Assembly: GCA_030065155.1 (NCBI GenBank)
Contig: JASJDI010000011.1
Location: forward strand, 1-39,131
Length of the DNA stretch: 39,131 nucleotides
From: Xenococcaceae cyanobacterium MO_188.B29
GTDB lineage: Bacteria; Cyanobacteriota; Cyanobacteriia; Cyanobacteriales; Xenococcaceae
Direction: 5' to 3'
In this document: piece by piece, positions 9,477 to 16,105 of the stretch
Layout of the letters: every line of letters starts with the position of its first letter
How positions within the stretch are numbered: position 1 is the stretch's first letter
Program-made: the position numbers and the translations under genes
Notes under the pieces: generated by a model
Told to the model about the DNA's origin: nothing
Database searches by the model: none
The model's input: the letters and a program-made list of their open reading frames with translations, nothing else

Positions 9477-11051
9477 ATGCTCTGTGATGAAGTATATGTT
9501 AAAAATCATTTTAGAGAAACTGAGGAACTTGTAAGAGAAATTCCATCAGAAGACATAGCTTACTGGATGCTTAATCATGGATATTTCCCCGAACAATACA
9601 TATTACCACCCTCTTTTCAGGTTTCTAATTTTACTCTTCAATCTCAACCATATAATAAAGATTTAAACAAAATAACCAAAAGACAATTAATTAGTATTTC
9701 ACATCCCAAAACTATTTTAACATCCAGAATTTTTAGTATTCAGCATCCTTTTAATTATCATGATATTATTTTCTTTCTTCAAGAAAATTGGGATGACGTA
9801 ATAAACCATCTTTTTCATAAAGAAAATAAGATATACTCATATAGCTTTCCAATTTCCCTTACTAAGAAGAAAGAACCTGGTTTAAGTAATCTGCGTTCTG
9901 GAAGAATGATTTATGAATGGCTGGCAATGGCGGAAAGAAATTTAATATTGGATGCAAAAAATTATCGATTTATTGCTCGCACTGACATTAGTAATTTTTA
10001 TTCTTCTATATATACCCATAGTATTGCTTGGTCATTGCACGGTAGAGAAAATGCACTCGAGGATCATGAATACAATCTTTTCGGCAACAAAATAGATAGA
10101 CTTGTACAATATGCTAATGATGGTCGAACTAATGGAATTCCAATCGGTTCAGTATTAAGTGATTTAATTGCAGAGATAATTTTATCAAGTATTGATAGAG
10201 AAACTTCTGGGGAATTAAAAGATATTGATTTTTTGGCAGTTAGATTTAAAGATGATTATAGATTTCTCTGTGAGTCTGAATCTAAAGCTAAACAGATATT
10301 AAAAGCTCTATCAAAAAATCTTTCATTTTATAATTTATCAATTAATGAAAATAAAACTTCTATTCAAAAATTACCTGATGGTCTTTATAGAAAACACGAT
10401 CGACAATACTTTCCACATAGTCTAAAAAATAAAAAACCAATAACTTTTAAATGTTTTGAGCATACATTATTAATAGCTCTTGATATCCATCGTAATAATC
10501 CAGGAACTAGCATTTTAGAAAAATTTATATCAGAATGCTTTATTAAAGATGATTCAACTCAAGAAAAAAAGCTGAAAATTACTTTTTCAGAAAATAATCA
10601 AAAGAAAATTAGACAAGTTAAGCAAGTAATTAGTCTACTTTTTTTAGTCAAGCGAGAATCAGAAAAACTTTTATGTCACGTTCTATCTATTTCAGAACAA
10701 CTATACATTAACCATCGTCGAGATTATTCTGATTTAAAACCATATTTAAAATCTACTATTAAAAATGAAATTCATATGGCTTCTAAGAAAGATTCAATTT
10801 TTGAAACAGTATGGCTAATATTCTTTTCTAGATATCTTAAATTAGGAATAAATCAAAATGAAATCAATGATTTACTTAAGGATGCCAAGATTACGGAAAA
10901 CAAATTTTATAAATCCATTTTAAATAGTCAACAAGAAATTTTTAAAGATGCACAGATAAATTTTTTCAAAGCCCCCAAGTATTTTAAAGATAATCGAGAG
11001 TTTACTTTAGCCAAATATCTTGATATTTTTAATAGAGAAAATATTGAATAA
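9477..11051 (+). CDS. Reverse transcriptase-like protein of the Abi/UG (defence) type
   Basis: The predicted product of 524 residues is RNA-dependent DNA polymerase-like. Motif A is ARTDISNFYSSIYTHS with Asp170. The fingers/palm turn is NGIPIGSVLSD (about 219-229). Motif C is RFKDDYRF with Asp259-Asp260, so the usual YxDD reads FKDD. The phrase IYTHSIxWxLHG after motif A and the R[FY]xDDY form are what I know from abortive-infection and unknown-group RTs rather than intron or retron RTs. About 230 residues after the palm are helix-rich with no maturase X domain, endonuclease or zinc finger, consistent with the helical C-terminal domain of Abi RTs. I chose ATG 9477 because AAAGGA ends 7 bases before it; the ATG at 9471 has only 1 base of spacing. 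Base composition is much more AT-rich than acnB, suggesting transfer. The DRT class cannot be assigned by eye. Confidence 0.78.
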   Translation: MLCDEVYVKNHFRETEELVREIPSEDIAYWMLNHGYFPEQYILPPSFQVSNFTLQSQPYNKDLNKITKRQLISISHPKTILTSRIFSIQHPFNYHDIIFFLQENWDDVINHLFHKENKIYSYSFPISLTKKKEPGLSNLRSGRMIYEWLAMAERNLILDAKNYRFIARTDISNFYSSIYTHSIAWSLHGRENALEDHEYNLFGNKIDRLVQYANDGRTNGIPIGSVLSDLIAEIILSSIDRETSGELKDIDFLAVRFKDDYRFLCESESKAKQILKALSKNLSFYNLSINENKTSIQKLPDGLYRKHDRQYFPHSLKNKKPITFKCFEHTLLIALDIHRNNPGTSILEKFISECFIKDDSTQEKKLKITFSENNQKKIRQVKQVISLLFLVKRESEKLLCHVLSISEQLYINHRRDYSDLKPYLKSTIKNEIHMASKKDSIFETVWLIFFSRYLKLGINQNEINDLLKDAKITENKFYKSILNSQQEIFKDAQINFFKAPKYFKDNREFTLAKYLDIFNRENIE

Positions 11052-11106
11052 TCTTGGTATCTTTTTATAAGACAAATTGAAAATAAGAAAAAAAATAGCA
11101 ATCATA

Positions 11107-11143
11107 CTCCCCTCTCCTACGAGGAGAGGGGCTGGGGGAGAGG
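11107..11143. repeat. 37-bp palindromic repeat, right copy, inverted relative to 9294-9330
   Basis: This is the reverse complement of the copy after acnB with two changed bases in the hairpin loop. Its outer edge, GGGGGAGAGG, lies 4 bases before the ATG of the DUF559 gene and can act as its ribosome-binding site. TAA abuts both outer ends of the pair (part of the acnB stop on the left, TAAAATG on the right), which could be a 3-base target duplication or chance. Confidence 0.8.
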
Positions 11144-11147
11144 TAAA

Positions 11148-11612
11148 ATGAAACCACGCAACATAATAATCGGACAAAAAATATCACCAGAAAAAATTAA
11201 ACGCTCCAAAGAATTACGCCAAAACATGACCCCAGCCGAAAAAATCTTATGGCAACAATTAAGAGCCAAACACTTCAACAATTTAAAATTTTGTCGTCAA
11301 CAAATTATCGAAGGATTTATAGTGGATTTCTACTGCCATTCTCTTGGATTAGTAATCGAAATTGACGGCAAAATTCACGAAAAACAAATAGAATATGACC
11401 ACGACAGAGACAAAATATTATCAGCAAAAGATTTACATATCCTACGCTTCACTAATGAACAAGTAACACAGAATATTGAATCAGTATTAAAGACAATTTG
11501 TGAAAAGATAGAAGATATAGAAGACTTACAGGATTTAAGACAAGCAATACAAGAAGATAAAAATGAACCTGATATATCTCTTGAAGAAATACAGCGATCG
11601 CTAAAATTATAA
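11148..11612 (+). CDS. DUF559 (Vsr/restriction-endonuclease-like fold) protein
   Basis: A 154-residue protein of the DUF559 family, related in fold to Vsr and other PD-(D/E)xK nucleases. Recognisable parts are MTPAEKILWQQLRAK (about 26-40), KFCRQQIIEGFIVDFYC (about 48-64), and LVIEIDGKIHEKQ with Asp and Glu in the fold's catalytic strand, then YDHDRDKIL and ILRFTNEQV. The acidic C-terminal tail (about 120-150) is extra. Function is unproven across the family; nuclease activity is inferred. It starts 4 bases after the right-hand palindromic repeat, whose purine-rich edge supplies the likely ribosome site. Confidence 0.85.
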   Translation: MKPRNIIIGQKISPEKIKRSKELRQNMTPAEKILWQQLRAKHFNNLKFCRQQIIEGFIVDFYCHSLGLVIEIDGKIHEKQIEYDHDRDKILSAKDLHILRFTNEQVTQNIESVLKTICEKIEDIEDLQDLRQAIQEDKNEPDISLEEIQRSLKL

Positions 11613-11624
11613 TAAAATCATTTA

Positions 11625-11653
11625 TATAATGATCTTCTCTTTGAGAAAAGAGA
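11625..11653 (+). promoter_or_regulatory. Likely hicBA promoter and operator
   Basis: A TATAAT box (11625-11630) is followed by a perfect 7-bp inverted repeat, TCTCTTT (11636-11642) with AAAGAGA (11647-11653), 4 bases apart, 19 bases ahead of the hicB start. Type II antitoxins of the HicB family usually repress their own operon by binding such palindromes. The -35 region is not clear. Confidence 0.4.
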
Positions 11654-11671
11654 TGCTAGTCAAGGTAAAGT

Positions 11672-11938
11672 ATGGAATTTTATACATTTGTATTAAAAAA
11701 AAGTGCAGGGTACTGGGTTGCACTATGCTTAGAAAATGGAATTGTCGGACAAGGAGATACTCAGGAAGAATCTGTAAGTAAACTCAAAGAAGCAATTGAT
11801 TCTGTGCGAGATATTTATGAATCAAACTCAGATATTTACACCTCTCCTCTTGCCATCAAAGAATTACATGAGTTTTTGAATTTAGAAGATCAAGAAACTA
11901 TTACAGCAAGCTATGAATTAAGAAAAGTTTATGCCTAA
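11672..11938 (+). CDS. hicB: HicB-type antitoxin
   Basis: An 88-residue HicB-family protein with a partly degraded RNase H-like fold: an N-terminal strand pair (YTFVLKKSAGYWVALCLE), then GIVGQGDTQEESVSKLKEAIDSV, the HicB signature helix. The C-terminal part is short, with no clear helix-turn-helix. By family it binds and neutralises HicA and represses the operon. It is first gene in the pair; its stop overlaps the hicA start by 8 bases. It sits next to the RT and DUF559 genes. Confidence 0.82.
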   Translation: MEFYTFVLKKSAGYWVALCLENGIVGQGDTQEESVSKLKEAIDSVRDIYESNSDIYTSPLAIKELHEFLNLEDQETITASYELRKVYA

Positions 11939-12170
11939 AAATATACCTTCTCTTAAACCTAAGAAGCTCATCAAAATTTTAGAGAAGGCTGGATGTAAAT
12001 TTTATCGGGAAGGCAAAGGAGATCATCGTTTATATATTCGCAAAGTTAAAGAGCAAAAAAGAATTGTTCCAATTGATATTGGGGCAAAAGAAATGTCTCC
12101 TGCTTATGTACTACGTATTTTTAGACAGTTTGGTTTTACTGATGAAGAAATTGGGCAGCTACTTAAATAG
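11931..12170 (+). CDS. hicA: HicA-type toxin (mRNA interferase)
   Basis: A 79-residue protein with the small double-stranded-RNA-binding-like HicA fold. It opens with LKPKKLIKILEKAGCKFYREG, then GDHRLYI, which holds the family's catalytic histidine, then RIVPIDIGAKEMSPAYVLRIFRQ. HicA toxins cleave mRNA and stop translation. Coupling to hicB by the overlapping ATGCCTAA fits a toxin made only with its antitoxin. Antitoxin first, toxin second reverses the E. coli hicAB order but is common elsewhere. Confidence 0.85.
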   Translation: MPKNIPSLKPKKLIKILEKAGCKFYREGKGDHRLYIRKVKEQKRIVPIDIGAKEMSPAYVLRIFRQFGFTDEEIGQLLK

Positions 12171-12212
12171 TTTGTTAGTAAATTCTGATAAAATTTTAAA
12201 TTTAGTATTACT

Positions 12213-12947
12213 ATGACATTGGATTTATGGGCGAAGACTAGTGGGACTTGGATTAATATCTTTACGGTTTTATTAGGAACTACAATTGGTTTGGTTTTGC
12301 ACGATCGCCTTTCTGTCAAAATACAAAAAATTATTACTCAAGGGATCGGTTTACTGACAATCTGGATTGGTCTAAGTATGACAAATAGCATGAGTCAAGT
12401 CCAAGCAGGACAAATTGATGGAGCAATTCTAGGCTTAGTAGCTATGGTAGCAGGGGGAATCCTAGGAGAATTATTACAAATAGAAGAAAGATTGGCGAAT
12501 GTCGGTAACTGGTTAAAAAAAAGGTTTCGGGGTAAAGGACTGTTTACGGAAGGATTTGTTGCTAGTAGTTTACTCTTCTGTGTAGGACCTATGACTTTGC
12601 TGGGTAGTCTCAACAATGGTTTATCAGGAGATAATACTTTACTTACCCTCAAAGCGACTATGGACGGTATTGTTTCCATCGCTTTGGCTAATATTTATGG
12701 TATTGGTGTCGGTTTTTCTGCTCTAACCTTATTGATCTATCAAGGTGGATTATCTCTAGCTGCTGGGTTACTTGCCAATACTCTCAGCGATCCTGCTCAT
12801 GATCCTCGCATTTTGTTGGTAACAGGAGTAGGAGGATTAATGATTATGGGAATTGGGATTAATTTACTAGAACTAACTAAAATTAGAGTGGCATCTTTTC
12901 TCCCCGCGATCGCTTTTGCCCCTTTAATCTATTTTTTAGTATCTTGA
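12213..12947 (+). CDS. DUF554 family membrane protein
   Basis: A 244-residue polytopic membrane protein with about seven hydrophobic segments. Typical DUF554 features are the N-terminal WINIFTVLLGTTIGLVL, the GLGEL-like AGGILGELLQIEERL near 80-95, and FVGPMTLLGSLNNGLSGD near 135-150. The family (YdfK/YqgA) is thought to be a transporter of unknown substrate. It follows the accessory island at 42 bases, but the gap has its own AT-rich promoter-like sequence, so it is probably the resident neighbour on the right side of the insertion. Confidence 0.85.
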   Translation: MTLDLWAKTSGTWINIFTVLLGTTIGLVLHDRLSVKIQKIITQGIGLLTIWIGLSMTNSMSQVQAGQIDGAILGLVAMVAGGILGELLQIEERLANVGNWLKKRFRGKGLFTEGFVASSLLFCVGPMTLLGSLNNGLSGDNTLLTLKATMDGIVSIALANIYGIGVGFSALTLLIYQGGLSLAAGLLANTLSDPAHDPRILLVTGVGGLMIMGIGINLLELTKIRVASFLPAIAFAPLIYFLVS

Positions 12948-12957
12948 GACTTATGCT

Positions 12958-13081
12958 TTAGCTATTAGTTTTTAGCTATTAGCTATTAGCTTTTGTTTAA
13001 AAGAAGTTTTGAAATAAGGTAATAGGATAATAATCCTAACTACTAACTACTAACTACTAACTACTAACTACTAACTAACTC
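12958..13081. repeat. Period-7 tandem repeats after DUF554
   Basis: A short run of TAGCTAT-type units (about 12958-12994) is followed by about six copies of CTAACTA (about 13038-13081), ending at the stop codon of the convergent DUF3288-like gene. Period-7 repeats (STRR) are a known feature of filamentous and some other cyanobacteria. Confidence 0.75.
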
Positions 13082-13362
13082 CAATCCTGTTCATCTTGTC
13101 CTTTAACTTGTTGTCGATAAACTTTCCCTGTGGCATGAATTTGACGAGTTTTTGCATACAAATTTTCTTCCTCTAGTTGCCATTGTTGCAATACTAGGTC
13201 TAAATCTCGTTGAATATCTCGCGCTCCAGGGAAGTTATGATAACGAATACGTAGGCGAGCCAATTCTACCAAATTAATATCACTTGGTTCTGCTTGAAGC
13301 AGCCTATTGACTATAGCGCGATCGCGTTTTTCTTGGGGATGGGTTTGATCTAAATTACTCAC
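13075..13362 (-). CDS. DUF3288-like small cyanobacterial protein
   Basis: A 95-residue protein of unknown function. The block IVNRLLQAEPSDINLVELARLRIRYHNFPGARDIQ, interrupted here only for description, covers about residues 17-51 and resembles the cyanobacteria-only DUF3288 family, as does the ending KTRQIHATGKVYR and the terminal DWS. I chose GTG at 13362: it makes the N-terminus start just before HPQEKRDRAIV, and it overlaps the WD40 stop as GTGAGTAA, implying translational coupling. The longer frame from 13434 would overlap the WD40 coding region by 80 bases. Confidence 0.7.
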   Translation of the reverse strand: MSNLDQTHPQEKRDRAIVNRLLQAEPSDINLVELARLRIRYHNFPGARDIQRDLDLVLQQWQLEEENLYAKTRQIHATGKVYRQQVKGQDEQDWS

Positions 13363-14494
13363 TGCTATCGGATGATTGAGACGTACCAGTAGAAAAGATA
13401 CTTTGCCAAATCTTGACTGTAGCATCAAAACCACTACTAGCTAAATATTCTCCATCAGGACTAAATACTAGGGATTGTATCCAATTATTATGTTCTCTAA
13501 GTCTGGTTAATAGCTCTCCTCGATCTAAATCCCATAAAATAATGCCATCATCACCACCACTGGCTAAAGTTCGTCCATTGGGATGAAGAGCAATAGTCCT
13601 AATTTCTCCCCTGTGTCCTGTTAAAGTGTTAATCAGTTGTCCCGATGCTAAATCCCAAATCTTGATGGTGCGATCGCGACTGGCAGTAATTAAACTGTTT
13701 CCATCTACACTAAAAGCTAACCCAACAATATTTTCTTGGTGAGGAGAAAATTCAGAGATAAAAGTTCCCTCTCTTAAATTCCAAAATTGTACTTTTCCTT
13801 CCATATCTCCACTAGCTAAAAGATAGCTATTAGAGTTGATTGCCATGGCAGTGACAGGATTATTAAGAGTAGCCAAAGTATAGAGAGGACGTTGAGGTGA
13901 GTAATTTAACCGCCAAACTCTAATGCCATCTAAGCTACCACTGACTAAAACTTGATTGTTCGGCGCGATCGCTAAAGACGTTACGCTATTAAGATGTTCT
14001 ATTAATTTAAATTTAAATTCTCCTGTGCGTAAATCCCAGAAATTAATCCCTGCATCTTCACTACTACTAACTAAAGTATTGCCATCAGGACTAACCGCAA
14101 GTGCCAAAATCCCTGTTTGATGTGCCTGGACTTCTGTTAACTGTTTTCCTGTTTCTACTGAGAAAAATTTTAGTTGTGGATTATTACTACTCCCACCACT
14201 AATGAGAATCCGATTATTAGGACTAAATACTAAAGAGTCAACGGTAACTTTATACTCTTCTAGGCTATGAATCAAACGAACCCTGCGCCAACGTTGAATA
14301 TCTGATTTGAACTCTAATTCTGAGTTGTTTTGCTCCCTCGAAATAAATTCTCTTGGTAGTTTAGGGCTATTTTGTTCAGCATCAGGACTTGCTTGAGCTT
14401 TTTCTGCTGAAAAATTAAGATTAGCTAAAACACCAATTAAGATTACCAACAAGCTGCTTTTTAGACTTTTGTTATTTGTACCCTTCGATTTCAT
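13355..14494 (-). CDS. WD40-repeat protein with signal peptide
   Basis: A 379-residue protein with an N-terminal signal segment (about 12-34, ending AQA-S), so probably exported to the periplasm or thylakoid lumen. About seven WD40 repeats follow, each ending in forms such as IKIWDLASG, INFWDLRTG, VQFWNLREG and IILWDLDRG, making one seven-bladed propeller. Such proteins act as scaffolds; the partner is unknown. The C-terminus is a short serine-rich tail. Its stop overlaps the start of the DUF3288-like gene, so both are translated from one message. Confidence 0.87.
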   Translation of the reverse strand: MKSKGTNNKSLKSSLLVILIGVLANLNFSAEKAQASPDAEQNSPKLPREFISREQNNSELEFKSDIQRWRRVRLIHSLEEYKVTVDSLVFSPNNRILISGGSSNNPQLKFFSVETGKQLTEVQAHQTGILALAVSPDGNTLVSSSEDAGINFWDLRTGEFKFKLIEHLNSVTSLAIAPNNQVLVSGSLDGIRVWRLNYSPQRPLYTLATLNNPVTAMAINSNSYLLASGDMEGKVQFWNLREGTFISEFSPHQENIVGLAFSVDGNSLITASRDRTIKIWDLASGQLINTLTGHRGEIRTIALHPNGRTLASGGDDGIILWDLDRGELLTRLREHNNWIQSLVFSPDGEYLASSGFDATVKIWQSIFSTGTSQSSDSSE

Positions 14495-14581
14495 AATTTT
14501 TAACTACATAAAGAGACTATTCGTAACTTCTGATGATAACGGAGGAGTAATGGTGGATTTAAGGCAGGCTAAATAAATATT

Positions 14582-14667
14582 TATAGCAGTTCTTAGACTT
14601 ATTAGATATAGTCTCATCTTGGTTCTTGTTCATTGAAGTGTACCTCACCGATGTGAAAACTGCCATA
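14582..14667. repeat. Short inverted-repeat element (MITE-like or IS remnant) in a 339-base gap
   Basis: The gap 14495-14833 between the divergent WD40 and PadR genes holds an 86-bp segment whose ends TATAGCAGTTCTTA (14582-14595) and, on the other strand, TATGGCAGTTTTCA (14667-14654) match at 11 of 14 positions. It has no coding capacity. TA flanks suggest a Tc1/IS630-like origin, but that is a guess. The rest of the gap is AT-rich promoter DNA. Confidence 0.45.
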
Positions 14668-14833
14668 CATATTTTTAGTTAGTCAAGTTTCAACTACATA
14701 AATATAACCTACGGTTAATTAGCCTCAAGATGAAATTATCTAAAAATTAATCAGTGTTATCAATTTTTGTTTTTACAAGTATATTCAAAAAATGTATATA
14801 CTATAAAAATAAGATATAAATACCAATTGGGAT

Positions 14834-15172
14834 ATGCCTACTCGCAAAAAAGATGATCGACTAAGTTTGACTTTAATTGAAGAAGCAATCCTCCACGCGT
14901 TGATGTTTCGCGAGCGTTATGGACTAGAAATTATGAATGCGATCGCTCAAGCTAGTAAAGGAGAAAAAACGATCGGTTTTAGTTCTCTCTATCCCACTTT
15001 ACGGAAGTTAGAAAAGCGTGGATTTGTAACTTCTCGCTGGGGTGATGAAGCTCCCGAAGAGACTACTGGCGCACGCAGACGCTACTACAATATCACAGGC
15101 TCAGGATTAGAAGCCGTGAAAAAAAAGCAAGAATTTTTGCAAACCCTACAAAGTTTAAAACCCGCGTTTTAA
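14834..15172 (+). CDS. PadR-family transcriptional regulator
   Basis: A 112-residue winged-helix regulator. The PadR signature is clear: LIEEAILHALMFRERYGLEI, FSSLYPTLRKLEKRGFV as recognition region and wing start, then ARRRYYNITGSGLEAVKK. It is short (subfamily with a small C-terminal dimerisation helix). The target is unknown. The upstream ATGTATATACTATA region (about 14792-14805) is palindrome-like and could be its own operator. No ribosome site is obvious. A MITE-like repeat separates it from the next membrane-protein gene. Confidence 0.85.
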   Translation: MPTRKKDDRLSLTLIEEAILHALMFRERYGLEIMNAIAQASKGEKTIGFSSLYPTLRKLEKRGFVTSRWGDEAPEETTGARRRYYNITGSGLEAVKKKQEFLQTLQSLKPAF

Positions 15173-15177
15173 CACGG

Positions 15178-15300
15178 TAGTACTTTGTCAAGATTGATTT
15201 GAGGGATAAGTGTAACTAAATTTTCTCCCGTGTCTTCCTTGTCTGCCTTGTCTTCCTTGTCTCATCTCAACCCATCATTTCAAAATTGACAGAGTAGTAG
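15178..15300. repeat. MITE-like element copy A
   Basis: About 123 bp with imperfect terminal inverted repeats: 15178-15202 (TAGTACTTTGTCAAGATTGA...) and the complement of 15275-15300 (CTACTACTCTGTCAATTTTG...). The interior has tandem TTGTCTTCC-type units. Both ends and the purine/pyrimidine-repeat core match copy B at 32260-32446 in opposite orientation. No coding capacity. Confidence 0.55.
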
Positions 15301-15356
15301 GGGTGAATGGCTATTCGCCCTTATATCAGTTATTCAGTGAGCAATTGCTATTCAAA

Positions 15357-15914
15357 ATGGGAAAATTTACCAAAAAACTGACAAACAGCTTTTCTAGCTT
15401 GGCGCGATCGAGTTTACGGATAGTCAAAGCTAGTCTTAAAATAATCTCTCAACTTTGTTTGCGGGGAGTAACGGAGCAACTATTAGAAATTGTCTTGTTT
15501 GGAGTGGGTTTAGGACTTGCTTTTATCTTTTACTCCTTGGGAGCATCTAACAGTTTAGCTCTTGGTTTGAGTCTGTTTATAGTAATATCAATCGTTATTC
15601 TAGCTATCCGTTTTTTCTTTTTCCGTAAATCTAAATTAGCTAGAAGTAGAACTGTAATAACTACCAGCACTAAAATTAGAGCAGAAGAAAAGCTAGTCAA
15701 CTGGATTGCTCAAACTCTTGCTCAAAAAGCCCCTCAAGAGTGGGAAGAATATCAAGATTGGCTACACGATATTTTACTCGATCGTCTTCAATTACTCGAT
15801 CGAGGGTTTCCAGTCTGGAAAGTAAGGGTAATAACTTATTGGCGATTAACAGGATTTTGTTTAATTGTTGGGTTAATGAAGTTAAGAAGATTAGTCGTAA
15901 GCCTTCGAGCTTAA
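15357..15914 (+). CDS. Hypothetical membrane protein
   Basis: A 185-residue protein that I do not recognise. Residues about 1-40 are basic and amphipathic, then come two adjoining transmembrane segments (about 44-66 and 70-92), a basic loop with FFFRKSK, and a conserved-looking soluble part (about 110-160: KLVNWIAQTLAQKAPQEWEE... DILLDRLQLLDRG), ending in a third hydrophobic stretch. I chose ATG 15357; a GTG at 15303 would start inside a GGGGTGAAT/ATTCGCCC palindromic repeat (15300-15320) and is less likely. It is on the same strand as the PadR gene but separated from it by a repeat element. Confidence 0.6.
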   Translation: MGKFTKKLTNSFSSLARSSLRIVKASLKIISQLCLRGVTEQLLEIVLFGVGLGLAFIFYSLGASNSLALGLSLFIVISIVILAIRFFFFRKSKLARSRTVITTSTKIRAEEKLVNWIAQTLAQKAPQEWEEYQDWLHDILLDRLQLLDRGFPVWKVRVITYWRLTGFCLIVGLMKLRRLVVSLRA

Positions 15915-16105
15915 TTTGCACTGAGGCTGTTCTCTCAAAGTGCAAAGACAATGAGCATAAGGGCAAAAGTGCGTTTCTATTCCCTGTTCTTTTAACAACA
16001 CCCAAACTATACTTTTGAATTAAATAAATGTTTCAAAATTTTAAGCTCAGAGTAAATCATCGATAGAATCTAATTTCAATTAGGTTTCTCAGGAGCAAAG
16101 GGAAA

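Noticed and set aside
12104-12319. Other frames antisense to hicA, DUF554, ftsZ, acnB and others
   Set aside because: Each overlaps a well-supported gene on the other strand or frame and shows no family features.
13038-13081. Tandem array considered as CRISPR
   Set aside because: Units are 7 bases without spacers, so it is a simple tandem repeat.
15303-15356. Upstream GTG start for the membrane protein at 15357
   Set aside because: The extension translates a GGGGTGAAT/ATTCGCCC palindromic repeat.
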